Shown one piece after another: positions 13,671 through 23,929 of a stretch of 64,000 bases of DNA. Source of the DNA: Calliopum simillimum (lineage: Eukaryota > Arthropoda > Insecta > Diptera > Lauxaniidae). Location: the NCBI GenBank assembly GCA_951812925.1, contig OX638368.1, positions 113,979,309 to 114,043,308 of the forward strand, written 5' to 3'. Positions within the stretch are counted from its first letter, which is position 1. Every line of letters starts with the position of its first letter. Both the position numbers and the translations under genes were made by a program. The notes below the pieces were generated by a model, which searched no databases, was not told the origin of the DNA, and worked only from the letters and a program-made list of their open reading frames with translations.

Positions 13671-13821
13671 CAGCCTTATGTACTTTTCAACGCTGAATCT
13701 GACTGCATCCTCACAATTGTCAAAAAGCTCGCAAGATTTTGAGTAATCTTTGCTTGAAGTTGGAGAAACGCTGATTTCTGACGATGCAGTCGGATTCTGC
13801 GTCGAAAAGTGCATAAGGCTG
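13671..13821. repeat. Imperfect hairpin, arms about 40 bp
   Basis: The segment starting CAGCCTTATGTACTTTTCAA (13671) is matched on the other strand by the segment ending GTGCATAAGGCTG (13821). Pairing covers about 40 bp per arm with a few mismatches and a loop of about 70 bp. It could be a small inverted repeat element or a small-RNA hairpin; neither is shown. Confidence 0.5.
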
Positions 13822-13829
13822 CATAGAAA

Positions 13830-15070
13830 AAAAAAAAAGGTCGTTCCATTATTTTTTTTTTTTTTCAGAATTTTCGAATTTTTTAATAAAAAAATTAATA
13901 CATATTTTTGAAGAAATTCCACCAATTTATTAACAAACAAAGAACAATAAACCATTGATATTTTGCAATCAAAGTGATGCCTACAATGCGATAAGAGAGT
14001 GTATGTACAGTATGAAGCTTCTTTAAATGCCCTTGAGCGACATTGAGAGTAATCTCTAGGAGATGAGGTGCAAAACAAACAAAAACAACAACAACAGAAC
14101 ACAGAGCTGCTCAAAATATTTTGGAATTACACGAGATCGCGCGAGAACAGCAGCAACAAATGTGATCCAACGTTGTTTTCTGCACATCACTAGTTAGTCA
14201 GTCGCACAAGTGTGAAAGGGAGGGCGTAGTCTGTCTGTGGTTGAAGAAGCAAAAGAAAAGACACAGAAATCAGGGGGGCTTCAAAATGAGCAGTAATACG
14301 AGCGTATTCTGAGAGCAAAGGCGGTTACACACAACAAACCAGCGAGATTATATTTCATATAAACAGTTTTATCTTTCTTTTACACTGAAATTTTTAATTT
14401 TTTGCTAAATTTTTAACATTTAACGTAAGCGAATTAATGCGATGACAAACACGTTTTTGCAAAAACTTATGGTAAAAGTGTACCAAGTCCAATGGACAAA
14501 GTTAAAGTTCTATTTGTTGGCTGGCGCATTGTTACCAAGTCATTGCAAATAAAAACTAAACACGTCAGTAAAAGCTGGTATACAACAATAAAAAAAAATA
14601 ATGGTTTTATTAGCTGTCCCACCATTAGTTGAGATAAAAAATATTTATATTAATTAATCGTTGGCCTTAAAGTGTTTCCTAAAAAACTTTGTATTATGAA
14701 ATATATAGGCTGTCTACGTTACCAAAATAGATAAAATAAGCGCTAAGCAAAAGTTATCAGATTGCAGACGAAAAATTAAATTACTTTTATTGTAGTTACC
14801 ACCAAGTGCTATATGTGGATTATTCAACATTATCTGCATATGCTGACCACGCATTTTCAATCAAAAAATTGTCGGGAATTGTGGGGAAATATTTGATAAT
14901 TTTTATTGAAATATTGCACTTTTATATGGGGGCATGACAATAAAATAACGAAAAAAAGAAAGAAAAAACAACGAAACTTTTCGATAAAAATATATATATA
15001 ACTCATAGGTGGTTTTGGGCGCGATAAGATATGGATATGGGATATGACTATGGGTATTGATGACTTTGAT
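13830..15070. other. Upstream region of the first FABP gene
   Basis: No gene. A CAA/ACA-rich patch lies at about 14070-14160 and the sequence is otherwise AT-rich. Just before the promoter (15025-15060) short ATGGGATATGAC-like phrases repeat three times (GATATGGATATGGGATATGA). Enhancers are likely somewhere here, but none can be pinned down. Confidence 0.4.
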
Positions 15071-15074
15071 TCCC

Positions 15075-15080
15075 TATAAA
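15075..15080 (+). promoter_or_regulatory. TATA box of FABP gene 1
   Basis: TATAAA inside CCCTATAAATACAAAATC, about 128 bp before the ATG. A start site about 30 bp downstream (near 15105) would give a 5' UTR of about 95-100 nt. The second FABP gene lacks this box at the matching position. Confidence 0.6.
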
Positions 15081-15086
15081 TACAAA

Positions 15087-15136
15087 ATCAATACACGATT
15101 TGGCCTTAATTGAATTGTGTCCATTGGCAGCGCCAG
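15087..15136 (+). promoter_or_regulatory. Conserved promoter/5' UTR block, FABP gene 1
   Basis: AATCAATACACGATTT and, about 18 bp further, GTCCATTGGCAGCGCCAGT. Both phrases have clear counterparts at 18921-18966 before FABP gene 2, at nearly the same distance from the ATG (115 versus 107 bp). This supports shared core regulation or recent common ancestry of the promoters. Confidence 0.55.
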
Positions 15137-15202
15137 TACAGAAGTTTTTTCAACGGTTTTTTAAATTTTTTCAAGTACTTCAACTTCAACTTAATCTTCA
15201 CA

Positions 15203-15598
15203 ATGGCTGTCTGGGAAGGAAAGAAATACAAATTGGAAAGCAGTGAAAACTTTGATGAATACATGAAGGCTGTCGGTGTTGGCATGGTCCTACGTAAAGT
15301 TGGTAACAGCACTAACCCAACTGTTGAATTGTCAAAGAATGGCGATACCTATACATTCACAACAATTACACCATTGAAGACATCAAGCATCAGCTTCAAA
15401 TTGGGTGAAGAATTTGAGGAGGAGACTCTTGATGGACGCAAGGTACGCAGTATTATTACTTTGGATGGAAATAAATTCACACAAGAGCAAAAAGGTGACA
15501 AGCCCACAACAATTGTACGTGAATTCACCGATTCCAAATTGATTACAACACTGACAATTGGTGATGTTGTAGCGACCAGAAATTATGTAGCTGCCTAA
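15203..15598 (+). CDS. Fatty-acid-binding protein (FABP), gene 1
   Basis: A 131-residue cytosolic lipid-binding beta-barrel protein of the FABP/CRABP family, which carries long-chain fatty acids inside the cell. Length is typical. The N-terminal signature (GKKYKLESSENFDEYMKAVG, residues 6-25), the LKTSSISFKLGEEFEEETLDG segment and the end DVVATRNYVAA fit the family. The carboxylate-binding residues Arg106, Arg126 and Tyr128 are all present. The start at 15203 has a good fly context (CACAATGG) and gives the standard N-terminus; the frame runs open further upstream but that is 5' UTR. The gene is uninterrupted by introns, unlike the usual four-exon family layout. It lies about 3.4 kb upstream of a paralogue on the same strand. 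Confidence 0.96.
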   Translation: MAVWEGKKYKLESSENFDEYMKAVGVGMVLRKVGNSTNPTVELSKNGDTYTFTTITPLKTSSISFKLGEEFEEETLDGRKVRSIITLDGNKFTQEQKGDKPTTIVREFTDSKLITTLTIGDVVATRNYVAA

Positions 15599-15660
15599 AT
15601 GTGTCACAACGTCGACGCAAGCACCCCCCGAGACGCGGAAAAAAATATACGCAGAATATA

Positions 15661-15882
15661 AATAAAATTAAAAAAAAAAAAATAAAATTCAATTGAACGC
15701 GATACATATAAAATGTAATAAAAAAAGAAAATATACATATGTAAATTTAAACGAGACGTACATATGTACGTAGGTATCGTACGTTTTATATACCGCGTAT
15801 GTATTTTTCCGTGTGGGAACAAAATTCAATTCAATATTTAATAACTATTATTATACGTATACTTACTGGAGCAAATAATAAA
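15661..15882 (+). terminator. Poly(A) signals of FABP gene 1
   Basis: AATAAA occurs at 15661 and 15681 within A-rich sequence and again at 15877-15882, followed by a T-rich stretch near 15910. The last is the most canonical because of its T-rich downstream element. The first two would give a very short 3' UTR. Confidence 0.45.
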
Positions 15883-15929
15883 GCATTTCGACATTCTGTT
15901 TTTGACAATTTCGTTGTTTTTTTTTTGTT

Positions 15930-17633
15930 ATTCTTTCTTTTATTATGTACTTATTGAATGAGAATCTTATCTATAGCAACAGCACGAAATTAAAGTTCTA
16001 AGGCACAAAAAAGACCGAAAGCAATTGATAAATTAAAAGTATCAAAGTTCAAGTGTTTTATTGAATTGCAGTACACTAAAGAAAATGTAAAAGTTGATTT
16101 CAGACATTACACTACACATTTTCTTCAATCAATCAATGACATTGGAGTGGAATATAATATCGTACAAGTGAGCTTTTGAGTGCAATCAACATTTTTTCTT
16201 ATTGATTTTTAGTTATTTCAGCTAAATTTAAAGACAATATAACATCAGTTAAACAATCAAAAACTTCATTGATACATTGACTTATTATTTTGTTGGTTAG
16301 TCAGCCCATCAGAATATTTTTTAGCGCCACAAACTGGGGTTTATTGAACATCGCCTGTTTTGAACTTGAAAATCATAGCTTTTAATCAAGGATATTAATC
16401 GCAGATCTTGAGTAATTTCGAATCATTTTTTACTGCATGTGGTCACATGCACAAACTTCTGTCGCTGTTGTTTGCCAGATCATACATGTTATAAACCAAA
16501 AAACTCCGTTTCACCTAAAGATAAATACAATTTTTCCGCGCGCTGTATTAACTTAAGAAGCTGAGTACCTAAGGAAATAATCTTATTAAGTGCTGTTTGT
16601 TAAAGCCCAACTATTTTTACTACTAAAATACAAAAATTAAGCTTTAAGATTTCAGGAGACTGAGACCAGGGGGCTGAGGTTTTTTCAAGTTTCAGGCAAT
16701 AAATCGTAAATACAACGCTCAACGACGAAATAAGGGAATTTTACAATAAAATGTTATGGATTTATAAAAATTTCCTATCGAAATTTACGAAAATACTTGC
16801 CAGGGTCCTGAGGATTTGTCTGGCCGCAGCACAAATTCGGCGTATCCACTAAAATATTCACGATCTAAGACAAATGAAAGCGATTCTAAGATTACTTTGC
16901 TTCGTTAATTTGCATTAGTAAAGCAGCAACGAGATAGATACGCAAATTCACCAACATTTTTAGATATTTTAATGTACCAGGAGGCTGAGGTAAAAATTAA
17001 GTGACAAAGTTCAAAAACGTATTTTTTAATTAAATTGAATATGTATTAAAAACATACGCAAAGTGTGCGTATTCCAAATTGAGTTTTATTTTGCACATAA
17101 ATCATAATTTACGAACAGAAACATTCCAGGAGACTGTGGCTTTAAGGCAAAAAAGTAAAATTTTCCCATGAAATATTTTTGGGATCGAGAGAATTTTCCG
17201 TATCATACTATGTAGAAACAATTTAGATGTTTAGTTTTAATCATAAATGAATGACATATTATTGCAAAAAATATGTGAAATTAGATGAGCCGCAGAATAT
17301 TCCTTCGTGAGTAGAATTACCTAAATTTACAATTTTTACGAGTGCCGTTTTGTACATAAGAAAGTCAGAAAAACATTTAAGATATCGGCAAAAGCCCAAG
17401 AGAATCGAAAAAGATCTAAAATATCGGTAAAATTTTAAAGTATCGAAGAATATTTCAAATATGTACAGGTAAAAGTCCAAAAGTATCGCAAAACGATGCA
17501 ATACATCAAAGAAATCGATTAAAGCCCAATAGTCCAAAGGTTTCAAAAAACCATCATAAATATCGGTTAAACTTCAAAAATAACGAAAAACATCTTAAGC
17601 AAGGATGCTCACAAACCTTCAGAAATTTATTTA
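15930..17633. other. Non-coding stretch with weak internal periodicity
   Basis: No gene. A phrase near CAGGAGACTGAGG recurs at about 16653, 16801 (weaker), 16978 and 17126. From 17380 to 17590 phrases like AAATATCGGTAAAA recur every 40-60 bp. It looks like a decayed tandem or dispersed repeat, not exons. Confidence 0.45.
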
Positions 17634-18050
17634 GACTAGAATCACCCAATGGTCCAAATTTGACCACAAATGTATTAAATAATTTTTGGTACTTTTTGGA
17701 TTGTTTTAGTACTTTTTTGCCATTTGGTACAAAATAGAAAAGCTCATTTTTCATCCCTAATACAATAACAAATGTAAAACGAAAACAAAACAAAAAACAT
17801 GAAGTCAGTGTCAGTCAGCTTTTTGTCTTTCTCTTTGTGCTGTATCCTTTTTTCAGCTCTGTGTGACCGCATATTTTGTCGTTGCTAATATTTAAATATT
17901 TGCATTTAATTTTACCCGACTTAATGGCAAAATATTAAAATAATTTTAACTTTGTGCACATTTGCATAAAAATACCTTTCTAATGGTGTATAATTCAAAG
18001 TCGTGTTCGATTTCTTACATAGTAAAAAAGGTAGGACAAATTTTTGTCTA
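17634..18050 (+). repeat. Dispersed repeat family C, copy 1
   Basis: Contains the block CATGAAGTCAGTGTCAGTCA, then TTTTTGTCTTTCTCTTTGTG, CATTTGCATAAAAATACC and the end GGTAGGACAAATTTTTGTCT. The same ordered blocks occur at 27118, 37737 and 58224, all on the plus strand. Copies 1 and 2 extend about 130 bp further 5' (from ACTAGAATCACC). No ORF, no TIRs and no poly(A) tail were recognised, so the class is unknown. Confidence 0.75.
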
Positions 18051-18059
18051 TATATAATA

Positions 18060-18920
18060 GATGATAGGAAAACACTCATGCATTTCTCTGTGAATTTCTG
18101 GTTTCAGCAAGTAGAAAAAACTGTTTTCCAGAAATTTAATTTCTCGATAATTCCAGAGATTAAATAACCGCAATCTTTACACGCTTTGGGATCACCTTAA
18201 TGTAAAAAAAAGCTGCTCTTACTGAAAAAAAAAAATACAGTTTTTTTATGATGTTTAAGTTTTTCTTCGTATCTACTCCGCGCCAAGCTTGGAAAACTGG
18301 AATATAAGGTCATTTAAAGAGATTTTTGAAGTGGAAATTTGAAAAGATAAAGATTAGGATGCAAAGAAAGTTAATAACTTCAAAAAATTTTTAAAACTAT
18401 CTTTAAAAATTTAATTAAGCTTGAAAACGCTTAACTTAATATTCTTTATTTTATAAAAGGCGAAAAAATTATTATTTAATTATTTTATTTATTTAATAAT
18501 TTTAATCGCGTTTAGCCTTTTATAAAATATAGAAAATTTGTAAACAATATTATATCATGATTCAATATCCTGTTATTCTTTTTTTTTTTTATTTATTTTT
18601 TTTTTTTTTTTTTTTTGAATGCTTCTTAAGATAATTTTCAGCAGTTCGGGATTTTCTTAAAATTTCATATATGAATTCTTGATATGTTTATAAAACTTTT
18701 TATTTATTTTTAAGAAAATTGCTTAAAGCATCACTTGTAATAAAAACACTTTCATTCCACATATAGAGTAAGTTCCACAAATCTTTACATTTACTGAAAT
18801 TTTTCCGGGTGTACGCATAAGTAGCATTTAACCTACTCGACATTTGCGTGAATTTAAAAATTTTTTTTCCGTTTTAATTTTTCTTTTTTTTTCTCCTTCG
18901 TTACTGACTTGCATTCCGGC
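18060..18920. other. Intergenic sequence before FABP gene 2
   Basis: AT-rich with T runs (18580-18616, 18860-18895). A TTTATAAAA-bearing inverted segment around 18445-18540 (AAAATAAT / ATTATTTTA) is low-complexity. No gene is seen. Confidence 0.4.
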
Positions 18921-18983
18921 GATCAATACATGATTTAGTTGAGTCGCGTCCATCGACAGTGTCGGTTTAAAAAGTTCTCAGTC
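18921..18983 (+). promoter_or_regulatory. Promoter block and initiator of FABP gene 2
   Basis: GATCAATACATGATTT followed by GTCCATCGACAGTGTCGGT matches the block before FABP gene 1. Where gene 1 has TATAAA, this copy has CTTGCATTCCGG, so the TATA box is absent. TCAGTC at 18978-18983 fits an arthropod initiator (TCAGTY) and is a plausible start site, 46 bp before the ATG. Confidence 0.45.
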
Positions 18984-19028
18984 TTTAGTAAATCCAAGTT
19001 TTAGTATTTTTTAAATACCAAATTAAAA

Positions 19029-19424
19029 ATGGCCTGCTGGGAAGGAAAAAAATACAAATTGGAGAAGAGTGATAACTTCGATGAATACATGAAAGCTGTT
19101 GGTGTTGGCTTAGTTCTACGTAAAATCGGCAATAGCACAAGTCCAACTGTTGAGCTAACTAAAAATGGTGACACCTATACGCTAACAACATCATCAACGC
19201 TGAAGACTTCGACCATAACCTTCAAATTGGGTGAAGAATTTGAGGAGGAAACTCTCGATGGACGCAAGGTTCGCTGTGTTGTAACTTTGGATGGTAATAA
19301 ACTGATCCAGGAGCAAAAAGGTGACAAGCCATCGACAATTGTACGTGAATTCACCGATACATCATTGATTACCACGCTGACTCTTGGTGATGTTGTATCA
19401 GTCAGAACATATACAGCTGTTTAG
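19029..19424 (+). CDS. Fatty-acid-binding protein (FABP), gene 2
   Basis: A 131-residue FABP paralogue of the gene at 15203, in the same orientation. By eye it differs at about 27 of 131 positions (about 79% identity) with no gaps. Arg106, Arg126 and Tyr128, which hold the fatty-acid carboxylate, are kept, as are the GKKYKLEKSDNFDEYMKAVG signature and the TLDGRKV turn. Cys3 and Cys83 differ from gene 1. It too is a single open exon from ATG to TAG. The ATG context (TTAAAAATGG) is acceptable. The reading frame is clean and the changes are mostly conservative, so it is likely functional. The lack of the upstream TATA box suggests different expression from gene 1. Confidence 0.96.
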   Translation: MACWEGKKYKLEKSDNFDEYMKAVGVGLVLRKIGNSTSPTVELTKNGDTYTLTTSSTLKTSTITFKLGEEFEEETLDGRKVRCVVTLDGNKLIQEQKGDKPSTIVREFTDTSLITTLTLGDVVSVRTYTAV

Positions 19425-19631
19425 ATGATGATGAGCACCACACAAACTATTTGGAACAGAGAAAAACAACAAAAAAAAAGAACCAAAAACACTCGCGAAA
19501 CTCATTAATTTGCTTGCCAATTTCTTCACATATAACCAAAATATATATCTATAGTACAGTGTATACTATTTAATCATATTTTTTTTTTTGCATATGATGA
19601 TAAAATAATTAACCCATCATTATAATTTGTC

Positions 19632-19637
19632 AATAAA
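19632..19637 (+). terminator. Poly(A) signal of FABP gene 2
   Basis: AATAAA about 208 bp after the stop codon, followed by an A run and the T-rich TTTTTTGACTTTTTG, a normal insect arrangement. Confidence 0.55.
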
Positions 19638-19659
19638 AAAAAAAAATGTTTTTTGACTT

Positions 19660-20714
19660 TTTGTAATTGCTGCTTTGTTGTTTTTATTTAAGCTAGGTAA
19701 TTAATGTGGTTTTTGTTAGAACACGTGTGTAGCATGAAAATACAATTTCAATGTTCTAGGGATCATCTTTACTGTGGACTTTTAACCTTGACATTTGCTC
19801 AAGTATAATTTATTTGTTTTTCTTTTCGTTTGGAAACAATGTATTTATAGGCCACGCAGTACAAAAACAACATAAATCTCAAAAAGAAGTTTTAAAACAA
19901 TTTGATAATTTTATGTGGAAAATGGAAATTATTACTTTGGCCACATTTAAATGTTATGCTTATGACCGGAAATTTGCATATTTATTTTAGTAACTGAAAT
20001 TTTGAACGGGAAATAATGACAGTAAATTTTTGTACAAAAATCAATAATTTCTTAATTGTGCCATCACATGAATTACAGTCAAACTTCATATAAACCACTT
20101 TTCACACAACACAAACTCTCCAATTATATGATATGTACTTGAAAAAAGGCGTTGTCCAGATAATCTTCTTGTTATAAATAAATTTCCATTGTAATAATTT
20201 TGAATTTCTTTACATTAAAATTTAATCGCATTCTCGACGGGTTGACTGTACTTAAAAAAAAAATGCCGCCCGGCGAAATGATAATTTTTTTTTAACAAGG
20301 CATTTTTTCAAGAAGAAAACAAGAAAAGAAATAATTCGCAAAAGAAAACACAGAGAGAGAGAGAGAGTGAGAACAACAAACATCGGACCAGATATTCAGA
20401 CAAAAACCGCAACAACATTAACAGCTTCCAACGCAACAACAATACCGCAGCAACAACCACGCAATGGCAGCTGCCCCCACTGATATTGCCTGCACTGTTT
20501 TTATTGTCCATTTTATGTTTCTATCTACTCTTCTTTCATACAGAGAAAAAAAATTTATGTATATAAAAAACTATAATCAAATATATACATATATAAAGGG
20601 TGGCCCATTTTAGCTTTTGGAGAATTGCATTGTTTAGAGCTTGCAGTGGTACTTTTTTTTAAATTGTGTGACTAATTTAGGGTCACTGATTCCGAATCTG
20701 GCAAGCGTTTTTTC
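19660..20714. other. Gene-free stretch
   Basis: A GA repeat (GAGAGAGAGAGAG, about 20351-20367) is followed by CAA-rich sequence to 20470. The GA run could bind GAGA-type factors, but nothing else marks a promoter here. Confidence 0.4.
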
Positions 20715-20943
20715 CTACACAGTAAAAATTTTAATTTAATTTTAAGACCAAAAAGTATTTATATAGAACAATCCCACAAAAAAAGCAATAATTTTAAACT
20801 ATTTTGGAATAAATTTCATACTTTTTTGTATAAATTTCAAACTTTTTTGGAAACAAATCGGTATTTAATACCAAAAAAGTTTAAAATCCTTTCTAAAGGG
20901 AATCAAAAGCAAGAAAAGTAAACCTTCACTTTTTATTGTGTAT
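20715..20943. mobile_element. Short TIR element, family M, copy 1
   Basis: Starts CTACACAGTAAAAATTTTAA and ends TTTTTATTGTGTA, an imperfect terminal inverted repeat of about 14 bp. The interior is AT-rich with repeated ACTTTTTTGG / CCAAAAAAGT phrases. Copies or fragments occur at 21291, 22913, 23836, 24891 and 62174. The most intact (62174-62401) has ends CTACACAGTAAAAA and TTTTTTAGTGTGTAG. About 230 bp, no ORF: a MITE-like family of unassigned superfamily. Confidence 0.7.
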
Positions 20944-21290
20944 TTCATCTTGGAGTAAATTTGATATGCCCAAAAGTCTGTTAAAATCAATTCCAAGTTT
21001 CTTGATGCTTGAGGAGTAGTTTGCCACATTATACCAAGAAATTTTTTGATAATTAATAATTTTCCCTGGCCACCCGTTACTGCCTTTTTGAAGTACTTTA
21101 TAAATAAGACCCATTTGGACATAGCATTTAAATGGTTCAAAAAATTATCATCATGGACTTTTGGAGTAAAATGTGCACCATAAAAAGATAGTGAGGATCA
21201 CTGAATATGTCAACCATATAGGATGTACCGATTTTAAGCAACAGGGTGCCAAGTGTAAAATATGTAATATAAGCGACCCTAAACTTGTGA

Positions 21291-21444
21291 CTTTTAATTT
21301 TAGTTTAATTTTAAAATCAAGAAGTATTTATGTAGAACAATGTCATACAAAGGTATTAATTTTAAACTATTTTGGAATAAATTTCATACTTTTTTGGTAT
21401 AAGTTTCAAACTTTTTTGGAAAAAAAATCGGAATTTAATAGCAA
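21291..21444. mobile_element. Family M, copy 2 (left part, split by mini-me)
   Basis: Matches copy 1 from TTTTAATTTAGTTTAATTTT-like sequence to GGAATTTAATA, then stops where the mini-me element starts (ACTAGTAAGGGTG). After the mini-me ends at about 22230, the sequence resumes AAAAAAGTTTAAAAT, the next phrase of family M, so the mini-me probably inserted into this copy. Confidence 0.55.
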
Positions 21445-22230
21445 CTAGTAAGGGTGTTACCTTTGGCCTGGCCAAACAATAAATACTCTACACAGCTGTA
21501 TTTTGAAAATTTTGCTTATATGGGAGGGACCACGCCCTCTTGTCCGAATTCACCCAGATTTCTCAGAGATTGAATTTGTAGTTCTTAGTATTTGGGTGAA
21601 ATTTGGTTGGATTATCTCAAAAAATGTTTTCAGTATAGCGATTTGAACCTTTTGCTTATATGGGAGGTGCCACGCCCTCTTGTCCGATTTTATCCAGTTT
21701 TTGCTTAAAGCTTGTGTTTATAATTCTAAGTGTCTGAGTAAAATTTAGTTCGATTATCTCAAAAAACGCTTTCAGTATATCGTTTCGAAGCTTTTTCTTA
21801 TATGAGAGGTGCCACGCCCTCTTGTCTGAATTCGCCCAGTTTTTGCTTATAGCTTGCGCTTACAATTCGTAGTATTAAAGTGTATTTTGGTTGCATTATC
21901 GTGAAAAATACTCCAAAAGTTGCATTTTGAATATATTTTTTGTATGGGCGGTAGGCGTGTCCGTTGACCGATTTCACTCACTTTCAATCCCCCGAGCTAA
22001 CTTTGACGACGGAGGCTGTGCAATAAATTTCATTGAATTATCTAGCTTAGTTTTCCCAAATAATGTATTTCCACACACAGCCAGCCAGACAGACAGACGG
22101 ACATGGCTATATCGACTCAGAAGGTGATGCTGATCAAGAATATATATACTTTTCTATATCTGCAACGCCTCCTTCTCAGCGTTACAAACGGAAGGACAAA
22201 GTGAATTTACCCTGGGTGTAGGGTATAAAA
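21445..22230 (+). mobile_element. mini-me / DINE-1-like element, copy 1
   Basis: Begins CTAGTAAGGGTGTTACC and GGCCTGGCCAAACAATAAAT, and ends TGGGTGTAGGGTATAAAA. Internal blocks GCTTATATGGGAGGTGCCAC and CGCCCTCTTGTCCGA repeat three times. Near the 3' end is a GTCY-type microsatellite (CAGACAGACAGACGGACATG) next to the core GGCTATATCGACTCAG, then GATCAAGAATATATATACTT. This layout (conserved core between GTCY and TA microsatellites) is that of dipteran mini-me elements, related to DINE-1/Helentron repeats. It is non-coding. Confidence 0.8.
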
Positions 22231-22912
22231 AAGTTTAAAATTAATTTTATCAAATTACAAGTACCTATAAAAGTGATCCTCTACCTGTAAAAATTTGTAA
22301 ATAATTGACAAACTTTGATATCTATTTTACGATTTAAAAATGCCATAACTTAGTCAGTTTTTGGAATTTTCCAGTGATCGAGTTGTCATTTTATTCAATT
22401 CATTTAGATAATGGAAAAAAACAGTTTTTTATTTTGTGAAGATAAGGTACTGCACTGGATAAGGACTGGACGATAGCAACTATTGCCATAAAATGTATCA
22501 CATTTTGGATAAAATTTATATTTTTTTGTAAGATTAATAATTTTAAGGCTAAATTTTTTAATAATCTTTGGTGTCTCTACTCTGGATGCCAATTTTCGGG
22601 TCATTTTCTGATCCCATGATTTTTGGGATTTTAAAAACCATTCCTGGGATCGTAGAATTTCTGAAAATACACCAATTCGATTTTATTTCGTATAGCTCTT
22701 TTAATATGCCTTTGTTAACATAAAATACAAAGGCTGGTCCTTTACTCCAAATTTATTACCCGTTTATGTACGTTTTTTGCGAATTTACGTTTTTTGTGTA
22801 AGCAAGAGCTTTTCGGGTAAAAAAAATCCCTGGATTAATAACGATAGACAAAATATAAAGTAGAATTCCGAGATGACTACCTATTGTCTACATTCTAGTT
22901 GCATGAAAAAGC
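22231..22912. other. Gene-free stretch
   Basis: No gene. A minus frame at 22404-22604 has no recognisable domain. Confidence 0.5.
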
Positions 22913-23050
22913 CTACACACTAAAAGATGTGAGTTTACTATTTTTACCTTTGATCCCCTTTAGTATTGATTTTTTTTAATACTTTTTTTGGTATTGTTCT
23001 ATATAAATTCTTTTTGGTTTAAAAATTAAACTAAAATTTTTACTGTATAG
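22913..23050. mobile_element. Family M, copy 3 (internally deleted)
   Basis: Opposite orientation to copy 1: starts CTACACACTAAAAGATGTG and ends AAATTTTTACTGTATAG. About 138 bp, so roughly 90 bp of the interior is missing. Confidence 0.65.
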
Positions 23051-23835
23051 TTTTTTTAGCCAGTGTATTAAAGAATTTTACTTTAAATAGCACAAGTTTT
23101 TTAAGAAAAATCAAAAAATAACTATTGTACGACTATTTTGGCTTTTATTGAGCTATTGCATCGTCTATACTTTAAAAATGTGACAAATAACTTTAGTAGT
23201 TTTTTACAACTCACGAGATTATAGTCAACCAGATGTCTTGTCTTAAACATTCTCATTTACCTGAAAATAAAGTAAAAGTAAAGTTATTAATTTAAAAAGT
23301 TTTATACATATAAATATGAAATAAGAATAAAGAAAAACATTTTTCACATGCTAACCAATAATTAAAAAAAAAAAGTTATTTAGAATTCACGCACGCCATA
23401 CTGTATTGATATGACGTACATTTTTGCAGCACGACGATTCTTATCAAAAAAGTAAAAAAATAGTACACCAATAAACATTCATAAAATGTGCGCCTCAAAC
23501 TATGCTTTACAAAATGCACAATTAAAGCTTAGCTCTGATCTTTGTCGAATTGAGAATATTTTAAGGACACAAATAGTGGAATGAAAGGTTGGTATTTTTG
23601 ACTTAATTTTATTAATGTTTTGCAATTAATTACAATATGTCGTTATTGCTCTTTCTGCTTTATTATATTCAAGGTCTAGCAGTGTCTAAGATGAAATTTT
23701 TTGGTGTTTGTATAAGCACTTCCTAAGAAACGTATGAGAAAGCAATACCAAAAATGCTTAATTTGATACAAATTAATTTGCGTGTTTAATTTTTAAGCAC
23801 CAAGTAGATCTGTAAATGTTGTCGATTTACACTGA

Positions 23836-23925
23836 ATACACACTAAAAAATGATAGTTTACTCTTCTTCCTTTTGATTCCCTTTAAAATTGATTTTAAAC
23901 TTTTTTGGTATTTAATTACACAGTC
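23836..23925. mobile_element. Family M, copy 4 (truncated)
   Basis: Starts ATACACACTAAAAAATGATA and runs to TTTTTTGGTATTTAATTACA, then stops. One end only. Confidence 0.55.
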
Positions 23926-23929
23926 CCGC

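Noticed and set aside
13602..14114. 170-codon minus frame
   Set aside because: Cys/Phe/Ser-rich text from simple repeats and a hairpin; no domain.
15110..15202. Upstream extension of FABP gene 1
   Set aside because: In-frame but non-ATG start within the 5' UTR; the ATG at 15203 gives the family's normal N-terminus.
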